A stretch of DNA of 39,539 nt, taken from IMG/VR virus record IMGVR_UViG_3300009320_000054, positions 1 to 39,539 of that record; one strand, 5' to 3'. The position numbers and the translations under genes were made by a program. Below are positions 32,496 through 39,333 of the stretch, one piece after another. Under the pieces are notes generated by a model. The model was not told where the DNA came from, ran no database searches, and worked only from the letters and a program-made list of their open reading frames with translations. Source of the stretch: a virus. Each line of letters opens with the position of its first letter. The stretch's first letter is position 1.

Positions 32496-33071
32496 CTATT
32501 TTTTCTCCTCTTTAGTATAATTAAGACCTATTTCTTTGGCTAGCTGTTGCCCATCCTCACTTTCACTATATGAAGATTCCTTTTTCTTTGGAGCTTCACC
32601 AGTCAACCCTAAAACACGATTCAATGGGCTTGCTTCTTTTTCAGCACTAGACAATTTAACAGCATCTTTCATTTTTTTCTCAATTTGCTCTTTAGTGGTA
32701 GCTTCATCAGCTAATCTGTCATAATGAAACATGACTTTCTTCATTTCTTCTTGGTCTTCACCCACTAATTCCTGTAATAACTCAACTTGAATTTCCTCTA
32801 TTGCTGTTTTGGCTTTCTGTTCCTGCTCAATTTTAATGCGTTCCTGTTCTTGGTTCATTTTTTCCTCTAAATCTTTGTTTTTCTGTTCCAATTCATTGAC
32901 CATGTTACGCACCTGGCTGAAATTGTGGTCTTTATTTTCTAATTTTTGGAGTTGCTCGACCTGCTCTTCCAACTTGCCTTCAAGAACTTGTTTATCTTCT
33001 TCTAGCTTCCTGAAAGCATCTGTTGAAACTGCCTCAACAGGTTTACCGTCTGCGTCAAAGAACTCTGTCAT
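32496..33071 (-). CDS. Scaffold-like coiled-coil protein, 191 aa
   Basis: Almost wholly a charged coiled coil (KLEEDKQVLEGKLEEQVEQL; KNKDLEEKMNQEQERIKIEQ) with an acidic balance and a disordered, Ser/Glu-rich C-terminus (KKKESSYSESEDGQQLAKEI). These are the traits of phage scaffolding proteins. Position between portal and capsid genes fits. No protease gene or fused capsid protease is visible, so removal of scaffold may occur by exit, as in P22. Inference. Confidence 0.65.
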   Translation of the reverse strand: MTEFFDADGKPVEAVSTDAFRKLEEDKQVLEGKLEEQVEQLQKLENKDHNFSQVRNMVNELEQKNKDLEEKMNQEQERIKIEQEQKAKTAIEEIQVELLQELVGEDQEEMKKVMFHYDRLADEATTKEQIEKKMKDAVKLSSAEKEASPLNRVLGLTGEAPKKKESSYSESEDGQQLAKEIGLNYTKEEKK

Positions 33072-33176
33072 AGTTTTTGCTCACGATATGCTCATCATTC
33101 GTTACCTGCAGAATAATGAACTAACAACCATACCGTTGGCGATTATTTTGGGGTGTCCAATTAAAGGGGCTATTTA

Positions 33177-33602
33177 TTAAAAGTAAAATGTTTTGTTCGG
33201 CTCCGTAAAACCACTTTTGTTACTACTAGAACAATAGAGCATACTAGCATCTGTAATATCATTTGTATTACAAATAGTAACCCGATATGTCCCTTTATAC
33301 CAATTAGGATCAGTGTCCGTCACTAACCCTATTGCATGTGTAACGCAAGGCAGATTTAATGGGCTTGCTTGTCTGGCTACCTCTGATTTCTTTTGTCTTT
33401 CCTTAATCTTGTCAAACTTACCAGCTTTTAAATCCTCTAAATCTAATTTCAGTATCCGCAACTCTTCCTCAACCCTCTCCTTTTGTTTCTTTTTAACCTC
33501 AATTGCTGTCAACACTTGTTTAAAATACCCTTTTAATTGTTTAAGTTCCTTCTCATTAACTTCTTTTTGCGCTTCTTTAAACGCTTCGTCTAATTTGGTC
33601 AT
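33177..33602 (-). CDS. Hypothetical late protein with N-terminal coiled coil, 141 aa
   Basis: The first 75 residues form a lysine/glutamate coiled coil (FKEAQKEVNEKELKQLKGYF; EVKKKQKERVEEELRILKLD). The last 60 residues, starting ARQASPLNLPCVTHAIGLVT, look like a separate small beta-domain with a few cysteines (VTICNTND, MLYCSSSNKS). The ATG overlaps the stop of the frameshifted reading frame upstream (ATGA). Possibly a scaffold accessory or head protein. The mixed architecture is unusual. Function unknown. Confidence 0.6.
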   Translation of the reverse strand: MTKLDEAFKEAQKEVNEKELKQLKGYFKQVLTAIEVKKKQKERVEEELRILKLDLEDLKAGKFDKIKERQKKSEVARQASPLNLPCVTHAIGLVTDTDPNWYKGTYRVTICNTNDITDASMLYCSSSNKSGFTEPNKTFYF

Positions 33603-33851
33603 ATATTTGTTCTACCCGCCTCTCTAACGGGATAATGACCCCTAAATTGAACACCCAAAGGAGTATTCTTGCAATCAAATGCCGTATGCCTAGCACCCGA
33701 AATACAAGAACACTCACTTGGGCGGCATACTCTTCTTTTTTCTTACTTTCCAATTACCCGTCTCCTTGTCACGATAACTCTCATAATACACTTTTAAAAA
33801 TGGACTGTAAAAATAATTCTCTCTCACCTTAACTAATCTGTCTGTTGTCAT
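33599..33851 (-). CDS. Small late protein split by a frameshift at a run of six A
   Basis: Two ORFs together look like one gene. Frame 1 (33851 to 33714) starts MTTDRLVKVRENYFYSPFLK and stops soon after GNWKVRKKKSMPPK. A second frame runs from about 33743 to TGA 33601-33599 and gives VCRPSECSCISGARHTAFDC and on to GHYPVREAGRTNI, a well-formed, cysteine-containing sequence with no start codon of its own. Both outer ends fit operon junctions (ATGA at 33848-33851 and at 33599-33602). They join if one base of the A6 run (33736-33741) is skipped. This may be an assembly error, a programmed +1 shift or a mutation. Confidence 0.55.
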
Positions 33852-34252
33852 ATAATTGCATGTTCATCAAACTCTCCTTTTGGTTTCTTTGACTCTTCAT
33901 CTAATGCCTTAACTCTAACTAATTCTTCCTCTATTAACGAAATTCCGTTGATTGTAGCCCTACCAAAACTGACCTCTTCCATATTCCGTGCCTGCTTAAC
34001 TGTGAACATTATCTGTTTAACTTTTAAATCGTTTAACAATAATTTCATCCATTTGTTATCAGCTACACGAGCCATCTCTGTGATGTATTCTTTGGTCTCC
34101 GCTTCATTCAAATTACCCAAAACATTATCTAATTTAACTCCCTCTAATCGTTCACGCACCAAATCAACAACATCTAATTCGTTTTCCCAATCAGCTTCAT
34201 TTAATCTTTTTAAAGTTATACCCCCCAATTTATGTATTAACCAATCTATCAT
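33848..34252 (-). CDS. Hypothetical late protein, 134 aa
   Basis: Helical, acidic protein (MIDWLIHKLGGITLKRLNEA; TKEYITEMARVADNKWMKLL) with no membrane segment or known motif. It follows the portal gene (TAATATG junction) and overlaps the next gene by ATGA. A head-completion or portal-associated role is plausible from position alone. Confidence 0.6.
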   Translation of the reverse strand: MIDWLIHKLGGITLKRLNEADWENELDVVDLVRERLEGVKLDNVLGNLNEAETKEYITEMARVADNKWMKLLLNDLKVKQIMFTVKQARNMEEVSFGRATINGISLIEEELVRVKALDEESKKPKGEFDEHAII

Positions 34253-34253
34253 A

Positions 34254-36245
34254 TTATTTAGCTAATGTATTAACCGATGGCTGTTGCACTTGACTACGCA
34301 TAGGTTGTGTCATGCCCTGTGACAACACACCAGCCCCTTTTGTTGCTTGCCCCTCCATTGCTTGCCCCTCCATTGGTGGCATCATTGCACCCTTAATAAG
34401 CACTTTATCTGGATCCATTTTGTTTTTAATTGCCCATTGTTCTTTTAGGTATTCCATATTAAATGCCTGCGGACCAAACATCTGCAACCCCTGCGCCACA
34501 TTCTGCATAAATAACACCCTGTCTAATTCGTTGCTGTCTTTTTCAGTTGGAGTAATAGTGATAAACCAATTGTAATCCAAACTTTTTAATTCATCTGGGT
34601 TTATATACACTTTCTTCACGTTTTCACCTGTTAATCTTTTAACTAACTCTTCTTCAGCTAACACTTGGTCTGATGTTAACCCCAATTTACCCTCGTCAGT
34701 AGTAAAATCTATTATCTTTTTGCCTGTTTCACCCTCTTCAAATGTAGTGTCAATTGTTTCTGTGCGATAAAACTTCTCTAATTGCCCTTTGACCTCGTTT
34801 AACCTTTCATCCATTGGTTCTGTCCAGTTAGCTAGTATGTTGTGTAACCTTAACCTACTTAACTGACGTTCTAAATTCATTATGCCCACTATAACCAACC
34901 CTAACTTCATCATACCTTGACGCTTTAATTCAACTATTTCTGTGGCTGTCTGTTTACCTGGCAACGCCTGCCCCTCCACCACTGGACTAACACTTTTTTC
35001 ATCTATAATGCCTTTAACAAACTGCACAGCATTAAACTCTGGTGCTGTTACGCCAGGAGTAGGAATCAATGGAACTAAACTTTTCACATCAACATCTGGC
35101 GTTATTGTTCCTGGCAAAAAGATGTTTTTACTTAATACATTACCCGTGCTGTTTGCCATTGGCGGTTTAAACGACTGCTGTGTTTTCAATATCATCAACC
35201 TTAGGAACTCATCATATACTGCTTGATCAACCTTTGTCTTAGCTGGAATACTCTTACTGTATGCAAACAACCCACTGATTGGCTCAATATCACCCTTAGC
35301 AATTGTGTATTCACCTGACGGACTAATAGCTTGTAATGGAAACCCTACTGGCAACATCATCACTCCATTGAGAAATATCTGAAACTCATTGTTCCATTTG
35401 TCCTGATACTTAATAATCTCTACCATATCCTTAGTGTTGTCTAATCCATACCAAGTTACATAATCTGTCTCGTCTTCACTTATCTTAGTTGTCTGATTTA
35501 ATGTGTCACTTACATGCTCCCATCGCTCCCAATCTTGAAACACTGCTTGGATCTCTTCATAGGGAATATAATCCACTATAAATAAAAATGGCTGTTTCTG
35601 TATATGAAACTGCCTTATATTACCTAAATAAACTTTAACACCACTCAATAAATTAGATGTGCACATTCCTTGCACTTTTTCTAACCTCTCTGTCCATTTG
35701 ATAGAATCAATTTTAGCCCCCTCTTTCCATTTTAAATCTTTTAACTCTTTCCGCACATCTTTCCATTCGTCCCATCGCTCCTCAACAAATACTGTCCCTT
35801 GATCTAGTGCCTCCTTATAAATCAATTGCCGTTTAGTGTCATAATCCTCTATCTCACGACTCTTCTTGATTAAATCCTCCATTGTCTCACCTAAACTGTG
35901 TTCAGCTAAATTGTTCCTGTCAAACGCAACAATATTAGGTTCTAAATTATAATTTAATAACGAACTTAACAATGTGTTCTCCTTCTCTAATGTTGTTCCC
36001 GTTACAATACGCACATCCTCATCGTTTTGTTTAGATCTTAAATAACTATTACCTGCTTTAGCATTTGTTTCGTGATAAGTCAGATAATCCATGTCATCAA
36101 ACTCAATGTAATTATCATCACGCTGTGTCTTTGCATATTCCATTCTCTCAATTAAAAAACCTCTATACTTAACCTCTTTTTCATTGTAATCAGGTTGTCT
36201 TAACTCTATTGGTTCTTTTTTGTAGCTTGGCTCTATTGCAGCCAT
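34254..36245 (-). CDS. Portal protein, 663 aa
   Basis: Large portal protein in the P22-like size class. N-terminus MAAIEPSYKKEPIELRQPDY, then DYLTYHETNAKAGNSYL, RIVTGTTLEKENTLLSSLLNY (the usual region before the stem), a long middle including FVEERWDEWKDVRKEL, IRQFHIQKQPFLFIVDYIPYEE and TDYVTWYGLDNT, then VSPVVEGQALPGKQTATEIVELK, typical of the portal crown/stem, and a disordered Gln/Met-rich tail. It comes directly after the terminase large subunit. No fused MuF domain is seen. Identification by size, order and pattern; high confidence. Confidence 0.8.
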   Translation of the reverse strand: MAAIEPSYKKEPIELRQPDYNEKEVKYRGFLIERMEYAKTQRDDNYIEFDDMDYLTYHETNAKAGNSYLRSKQNDEDVRIVTGTTLEKENTLLSSLLNYNLEPNIVAFDRNNLAEHSLGETMEDLIKKSREIEDYDTKRQLIYKEALDQGTVFVEERWDEWKDVRKELKDLKWKEGAKIDSIKWTERLEKVQGMCTSNLLSGVKVYLGNIRQFHIQKQPFLFIVDYIPYEEIQAVFQDWERWEHVSDTLNQTTKISEDETDYVTWYGLDNTKDMVEIIKYQDKWNNEFQIFLNGVMMLPVGFPLQAISPSGEYTIAKGDIEPISGLFAYSKSIPAKTKVDQAVYDEFLRLMILKTQQSFKPPMANSTGNVLSKNIFLPGTITPDVDVKSLVPLIPTPGVTAPEFNAVQFVKGIIDEKSVSPVVEGQALPGKQTATEIVELKRQGMMKLGLVIVGIMNLERQLSRLRLHNILANWTEPMDERLNEVKGQLEKFYRTETIDTTFEEGETGKKIIDFTTDEGKLGLTSDQVLAEEELVKRLTGENVKKVYINPDELKSLDYNWFITITPTEKDSNELDRVLFMQNVAQGLQMFGPQAFNMEYLKEQWAIKNKMDPDKVLIKGAMMPPMEGQAMEGQATKGAGVLSQGMTQPMRSQVQQPSVNTLAK

Positions 36246-36262
36246 AATCCGTTGGCATACGG

Positions 36263-36337
36263 TTAACTTAAACTAAAATTCTTGCGTTTCTTTGGCTTTT
36301 TCTTTTCTCTCTTAGGTTTATTTTTTCCTTTGCTCAT
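36263..36337 (-). CDS. Lysine-rich micropeptide, 24 aa
   Basis: ATG 36337-36335 overlaps the terminase TGA as ATGA; stop TAA 36265-36263. It starts MSKGKNKPKREKKKPKKRKN and ends FSLS; over half the residues are Lys or Arg. Like the micropeptides at 6724 and 18006 it sits between larger genes, here between terminase and portal. The junction argues for translation. Role unknown; nucleic-acid binding is a reasonable guess. Confidence 0.5.
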   Translation of the reverse strand: MSKGKNKPKREKKKPKKRKNFSLS

Positions 36338-37593
36338 ATTACTGAATATTTGTCTACTTCTTGCCTTAATGGCGTTGCTATCGCTGACCCTAACCTTGGT
36401 CTATACCCGATAGCAAAATATCTAAATGCATCCGCTGCATGGGAACTCCAATCATGGTATGGACTGGCTTTAAACTCCCCCCTCTTGTCATCCCACTCTT
36501 TATGATAATGTGCCAAAGCGTCTAATCCAACCGAACACTTATCAGCATCAAACCAACATTGTCTAAATATCCTTCTAACAGCATCTATCCCGTCCTCTAT
36601 GTTCATTTTAGTAACTACCTGAAACCTTATACCTAACTTCCGTGCGACCTCTAACCTGCTTTTACCTGTGCCTAACTCCCTTACTTCAATATCGTGCGGA
36701 GCATAATGTTTGTTGTAAATATACCCTTTGTCTTGCAATATCTTAGCATAATGTTTTAGCCCTTCACCCTGCATTTCATAATAATCTATAAACCTTATTT
36801 CGTTTCTTAACGATTGACTAAACCATATAGCTGTAGAATCTCCTACACCTAAATCCCACCAAGTATCCACTGGAAGTCCTTCCTCATATGGCACCACTGT
36901 AATCCTATTCTCTTCTCTGGCTTGTTGTATTTGTTGGCTGTAATATGCCCCCTTAATAGCTGCTTCAAACGAACAATAAAACTCTTGCTGATACTCGTCT
37001 TCATCCATTATCTTCCTAGCATCTCCTAACTCCTCTAATGGCAACAACATTGAATCATCCACTGTTAATAACATCCCTAACCAATTAGATTCTTTTAAAG
37101 CATGTTCATATAACCTGTAAAAATCGTTCTTACCCTTAGGTGTCCCTATCCATATACCATACCCTTGATGATCAGCTAATGCAGGTCGTATAATCTCTGT
37201 GAATATGTTAGAGGGCTGCTGACTATACTCATCAAAGATAACACCCCATAACGCTAACCCGCGTAACCCATCAGCATTCTCTGCTCCATACAACCTTATA
37301 CGAGCCCCGTTCTTAAAATCTGCCCTCAACTCACTCTCATTAAACACTACCCCATCTATCTTTAAACAACACTTCTTTAACATGTCCCATGCAATATCCT
37401 TTGCCTGTCTATATGTCGGAGCTATATAAGCATACCTACTGTTAGGAGTTCTTAAACAATCTCTTATCAAATGATTGATACTAGCAAATGTTTTCCCCGA
37501 TCTTCTGTGAGCGACTATCACTTTCCACCTCTCCTTGCCCTCGTGTAACTTCTGTGTCCACTTTCTTGGGCTGTATATTGTCACTGTCTTCAT
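36334..37593 (-). CDS. terL: Terminase large subunit (packaging ATPase/nuclease)
   Basis: Drives DNA into the procapsid and cuts it. The ATPase domain has Walker A VAHRRSGKTF and, after YAYIAPTYRQAKDIAWDML, Walker B LWGVIFDEYSQQ. The RNase H-like nuclease domain follows, with DTWWDLGVGDSTAIWF (first acidic residue) and the C-terminal HDWSSHAADAFRYFAIG. I start at ATG 37593 (MKTVTIYSPRKW); a GTG at 37635 is possible. The start lies 113 bases inside the small-subunit gene. Overall about 419 residues, normal for the family. It stops at TGA overlapping the next ATG. Confidence 0.9.
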   Translation of the reverse strand: MKTVTIYSPRKWTQKLHEGKERWKVIVAHRRSGKTFASINHLIRDCLRTPNSRYAYIAPTYRQAKDIAWDMLKKCCLKIDGVVFNESELRADFKNGARIRLYGAENADGLRGLALWGVIFDEYSQQPSNIFTEIIRPALADHQGYGIWIGTPKGKNDFYRLYEHALKESNWLGMLLTVDDSMLLPLEELGDARKIMDEDEYQQEFYCSFEAAIKGAYYSQQIQQAREENRITVVPYEEGLPVDTWWDLGVGDSTAIWFSQSLRNEIRFIDYYEMQGEGLKHYAKILQDKGYIYNKHYAPHDIEVRELGTGKSRLEVARKLGIRFQVVTKMNIEDGIDAVRRIFRQCWFDADKCSVGLDALAHYHKEWDDKRGEFKASPYHDWSSHAADAFRYFAIGYRPRLGSAIATPLRQEVDKYSVI

Positions 37594-37948
37594 ATTTGTT
37601 CCAATTATAAACGCTGACCTTTTCAGTATCTCCACCGCTCAACAATTGATGATTTTTCGTAAGTATATCCACTATCTGTGCAATGTCTCTTGCTTTTGAT
37701 TTACCTAACTTAGCTTCTGTTAAATATGTGATAGCCATTCTCCTTTTGTCGTCTAATTGCTTAACAAAATCTTTTACACCCTCTTTAACTGCATCACTGT
37801 CAATTGCCATTTTAGGGTTCTTACACATTGATTCAGAATATCCTGCTTCTTTCATTAACTCATACCCTGTTTTAGTAGATTTTGTGTTCCCAATATTCGC
37901 CAATAGCAATTGTATTAACTTTTTTTGTTTTTGTGTTGCATCAGGCAT
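37481..37948 (-). CDS. terS: Terminase small subunit, 155 aa
   Basis: Located directly upstream of the large subunit. The N-terminal half (MPDATQKQKKLIQLLLANIG; GYELMKEAGYSESMCKNPKMAI) has a helix-turn-helix pattern used by TerS proteins to bind the packaging site. The middle is a helical oligomerisation domain (DDKRRMAITYLTEAKLGKSKARDI). The C-terminus is polar and probably flexible. Its 3' end overlaps the large-subunit start by 113 bases or more, and it ends in TAG. The 98-residue gene precedes it. Confidence 0.75.
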   Translation of the reverse strand: MPDATQKQKKLIQLLLANIGNTKSTKTGYELMKEAGYSESMCKNPKMAIDSDAVKEGVKDFVKQLDDKRRMAITYLTEAKLGKSKARDIAQIVDILTKNHQLLSGGDTEKVSVYNWNKYEDSDNIQPKKVDTEVTRGQGEVESDSRSQKIGENIC

Positions 37949-37968
37949 ATACTGATATTTATGTAAAT

Positions 37969-38265
37969 TTAGCTTTTTTTCTTAGGACTTTTCTTTTTGA
38001 CTTCACCTACCTTAGCTATTTGTTCAGCTATGTTTTTTGATGGGTCTTCTTTTTGTAAAATAAACTCACCGTCATCACCTAATTTATATTGTTTGTTTGA
38101 ATCTAACCCTAATTCTTTTAATTTGTTGTTTAACCAATTGTTCTTATACTGTGTAACAAAAAACTGCATTGTTTGTGCTTCTACTACTTTTTGTGCTTGC
38201 ACTTGCTCAAACTTTACAATTTGTGTTAATTCGTCTTGCTCTTTTTTTGTTAATCTTTTTGACAT
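37969..38265 (-). CDS. Hypothetical protein before terminase, 98 aa
   Basis: Start at ATG 38265 (MSKRLTKKEQDELTQIVKFE); a TTG 30 bases upstream is less likely. The protein is helical and lysine-rich with a KKKSPKKKS tail. It is the first gene after the late leader RNA. It may assist terminase or bind DNA, but there is no recognised family. Confidence 0.6.
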   Translation of the reverse strand: MSKRLTKKEQDELTQIVKFEQVQAQKVVEAQTMQFFVTQYKNNWLNNKLKELGLDSNKQYKLGDDGEFILQKEDPSKNIAEQIAKVGEVKKKSPKKKS

Positions 38266-38287
38266 ACTTTTTAAGTTAATTTTCTTT

Positions 38288-38417
38288 GGTAGCAACTAAA
38301 CTAAAAGCCCTCACCTTAATACCTGCTATGTCCACATCCAGTCGCAACCAGATGTAACACTGACTAAAGAAATGGTTTTTGTTGTATATTACTTGTCCTC
38401 TTTGTCTAATTGCTACC
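38288..38417 (-). ncRNA. Structured leader RNA of the late operon
   Basis: On the minus transcript GGTAGCAATTAG (38417-38406) can pair with TTAGTTGCTACC (38299-38288) as 12 contiguous base pairs including two G-U pairs, closing a loop of over 100 bases. Inside there is a smaller ACATC/GATGT stem-loop. The closing stem ends 22 bases before the ATG at 38265. No ORF lies within it. Directly upstream lie a terminator, a leader peptide and promoter P3. It may be a packaging, translational or riboregulatory RNA. The structure is read from sequence; the role is inferred. Confidence 0.5.
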
Positions 38418-38446
38418 AAAAAAAACTAATGCAAAAATTACATTAG
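38418..38446 (-). terminator. Intrinsic terminator or attenuator after the leader peptide
   Basis: Minus strand CTAATG (38446-38441), 9-base loop, CATTAG (38431-38426), then eight T (38425-38418). It is AU-rich but has the form of an intrinsic terminator. The TAA of the 12-codon leader lies at the loop start, so translation of the leader would cover the 5' arm. It lies about 50 bases after the predicted P3 start, so it would block the late operon unless overridden. Confidence 0.6.
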
Positions 38447-38476
38447 CCAATTACTAAATTGATTTAAGGATGTCAT
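38438..38476 (-). CDS. Leader peptide ORF, 12 codons
   Basis: MTSLNQFSNWLM, ATG 38476-38474, TAA 38440-38438. It follows a perfect nine-base Shine-Dalgarno match, AAGGAGGTG (38486-38478), but only three bases separate AGGAGG from the ATG, which is unusually close. The ORF runs into the terminator hairpin. As with the leader at 6282-6341 this looks like an attenuation ORF. Whether it is translated is unproven. Confidence 0.4.
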   Translation of the reverse strand: MTSLNQFSNWLM

Positions 38477-38500
38477 ACACCTCCTTGTTTAATTAACTTT

Positions 38501-38529
38501 ATTATAGCTTATTTTTAATAAAAACACAA
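38501..38529 (-). promoter_or_regulatory. Promoter P3 for the late (packaging and virion) operon
   Basis: Minus strand TTGTGT (38529-38524), 17 bases, TATAAT (38506-38501); expected start near 38494. Identical hexamers and spacing to P1 and P2. A DnaA-box-like TTATCCACA lies about 50 bases upstream but in the opposite orientation (38580-38588, inside the gene before). It directs the leader, terminator and terminase genes. Confidence 0.75.
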
Positions 38530-38551
38530 CCCATATTATTTTATTGTAAAT

Positions 38552-38827
38552 TTAGCGTTTTTTACAATGCTTAATATAGTTATCCACAGAATCTTTGATT
38601 TCACAATTCTTTTTCTTTTGTTCTTTAGCCCTATAATACCTGACTAACCTAAATGCTTCCTTGTCTGCCTTGTTGTATAACCCTTTTAAATAAGCATTGT
38701 TGTTTCTTACATGACTGTAACCATATAAAAATATGTGTCGCCTATTACTACGAAACACACTTAGCTTGTGTTTATCAATTTTATATAATAAATTTTTTAA
38801 CCTTTTTTTAGTGGGTCTAACTAGCAT
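38552..38827 (-). CDS. Small basic hypothetical protein, 91 aa
   Basis: Start at ATG 38827 (MLVRPTKKRLKNLLYKIDKH), preceded by a purine box (AGGGGGGTGAT) at a good distance; a GTG 9 bases upstream is alternative. Very basic, with aromatic and Arg/Lys-rich helices (FRSNRRHIFLYGYSHVRNNN; RLVRYYRAKEQKKKNCEI). Overlaps the HNH gene by 11 bases. The composition suggests nucleic-acid binding. No family recognised. Confidence 0.6.
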   Translation of the reverse strand: MLVRPTKKRLKNLLYKIDKHKLSVFRSNRRHIFLYGYSHVRNNNAYLKGLYNKADKEAFRLVRYYRAKEQKKKNCEIKDSVDNYIKHCKKR

Positions 38828-39185
38828 AATAATCACCCCCCTCTAAATAACCTAAAACTTCTTGATATGTGCCACGGAACTGTAATCTAGCTTTTTGTGT
38901 TATGTCTTTTAACCATTCTTTACCCCTCCTGTTTAACATTTCCCCTCTAAACCATTCTGGATTTTGATGAGCTGACCATAATCCCATTGTATGATGTGAT
39001 GCACATAAAACTATTAAATTTGGCAAATACCATCGTAAAGCCCTGTTGCGACGCCCTATATAATGATGAGGGTGTAGCTGACATTCATCGCCACTCTTAC
39101 CACATAATTCACATTGAAACTTTGCTTCTTCTTTGCACATTTTTGCTACTAACTTATCTAACTTCTTTATGTCTGTTTTTTTCAT
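38817..39185 (-). CDS. HNH endonuclease, 122 aa
   Basis: Zinc/metal-dependent nuclease domain: CELCG (C-x-x-C) near residue 26, HPHHYIGRRNRALRWYLPNL (the H-N-H core) and VLCASHH (C-x-x-H). Phages often encode a free HNH nuclease beside the terminase, where it supports DNA cutting for packaging; it could also be a homing nuclease. The ATG lies inside the 3' end of the helix-turn-helix gene. Size and motif are typical of the family. Confidence 0.8.
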   Translation of the reverse strand: MKKTDIKKLDKLVAKMCKEEAKFQCELCGKSGDECQLHPHHYIGRRNRALRWYLPNLIVLCASHHTMGLWSAHQNPEWFRGEMLNRRGKEWLKDITQKARLQFRGTYQEVLGYLEGGDYYAS

Positions 39186-39324
39186 ATATTTTTATTAACT
39201 CATCACCCGTAATTCTTCTTATGCCACCAATCTTAATAGATGCAATCTTATTGCTAGCAATATACCGTTTAACTGTTATTAGCGAAACCTTCAAAAAGTC
39301 AGCGACCTCCTTTGTCGTGTAAAT
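39154..39324 (-). CDS. Helix-turn-helix (excisionase/HTH_17-like) protein without a normal start codon
   Basis: The reading frame encodes YTTKEVADFLKVSLITVKRY and then IKIGGIRRITGDELIKIYEK, a near-perfect small MerR/excisionase-type DNA-binding domain. It ends at TAA 39156-39154, 32 bases inside the HNH gene. No ATG, GTG or suitably placed TTG precedes the domain; an ATT at 39324-39322 is the best candidate start, otherwise a TTG inside the helix-turn-helix. Immediately before it, in the same frame, is a TAA (39336-39334) ending another ORF. It is either ATT-initiated, a read-through fusion or a damaged gene. As a DNA-binding protein beside P3 it may regulate late transcription. Confidence 0.6.
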   Translation of the reverse strand: MYTTKEVADFLKVSLITVKRYIASNKIASIKIGGIRRITGDELIKIYEKNRHKEVR

Positions 39325-39333
39325 TGTAAAATT

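Noticed and set aside
32623-33370. 13-base repeat AATGGGCTTGCTT at 32623-32635 and 33358-33370 (both encoding ASPLN)
   Set aside because: Too short to be meaningful and both copies are coding; kept only as a possible shared pentapeptide in scaffold-region proteins.
36241-36262. Short inverted repeat CCGT/ACGG near the portal start
   Set aside because: Only 4 bp of pairing with a 6-base loop; not distinguishable from chance.
36334-37635. Alternative genetic code (TGA or TAG reassigned), considered because some AT-rich phages recode
   Set aside because: TGA, TAG and TAA all end genes at expected places (terminase large subunit TGA 36334, terminase small subunit TAG 37481), and long genes stay open under the standard code.
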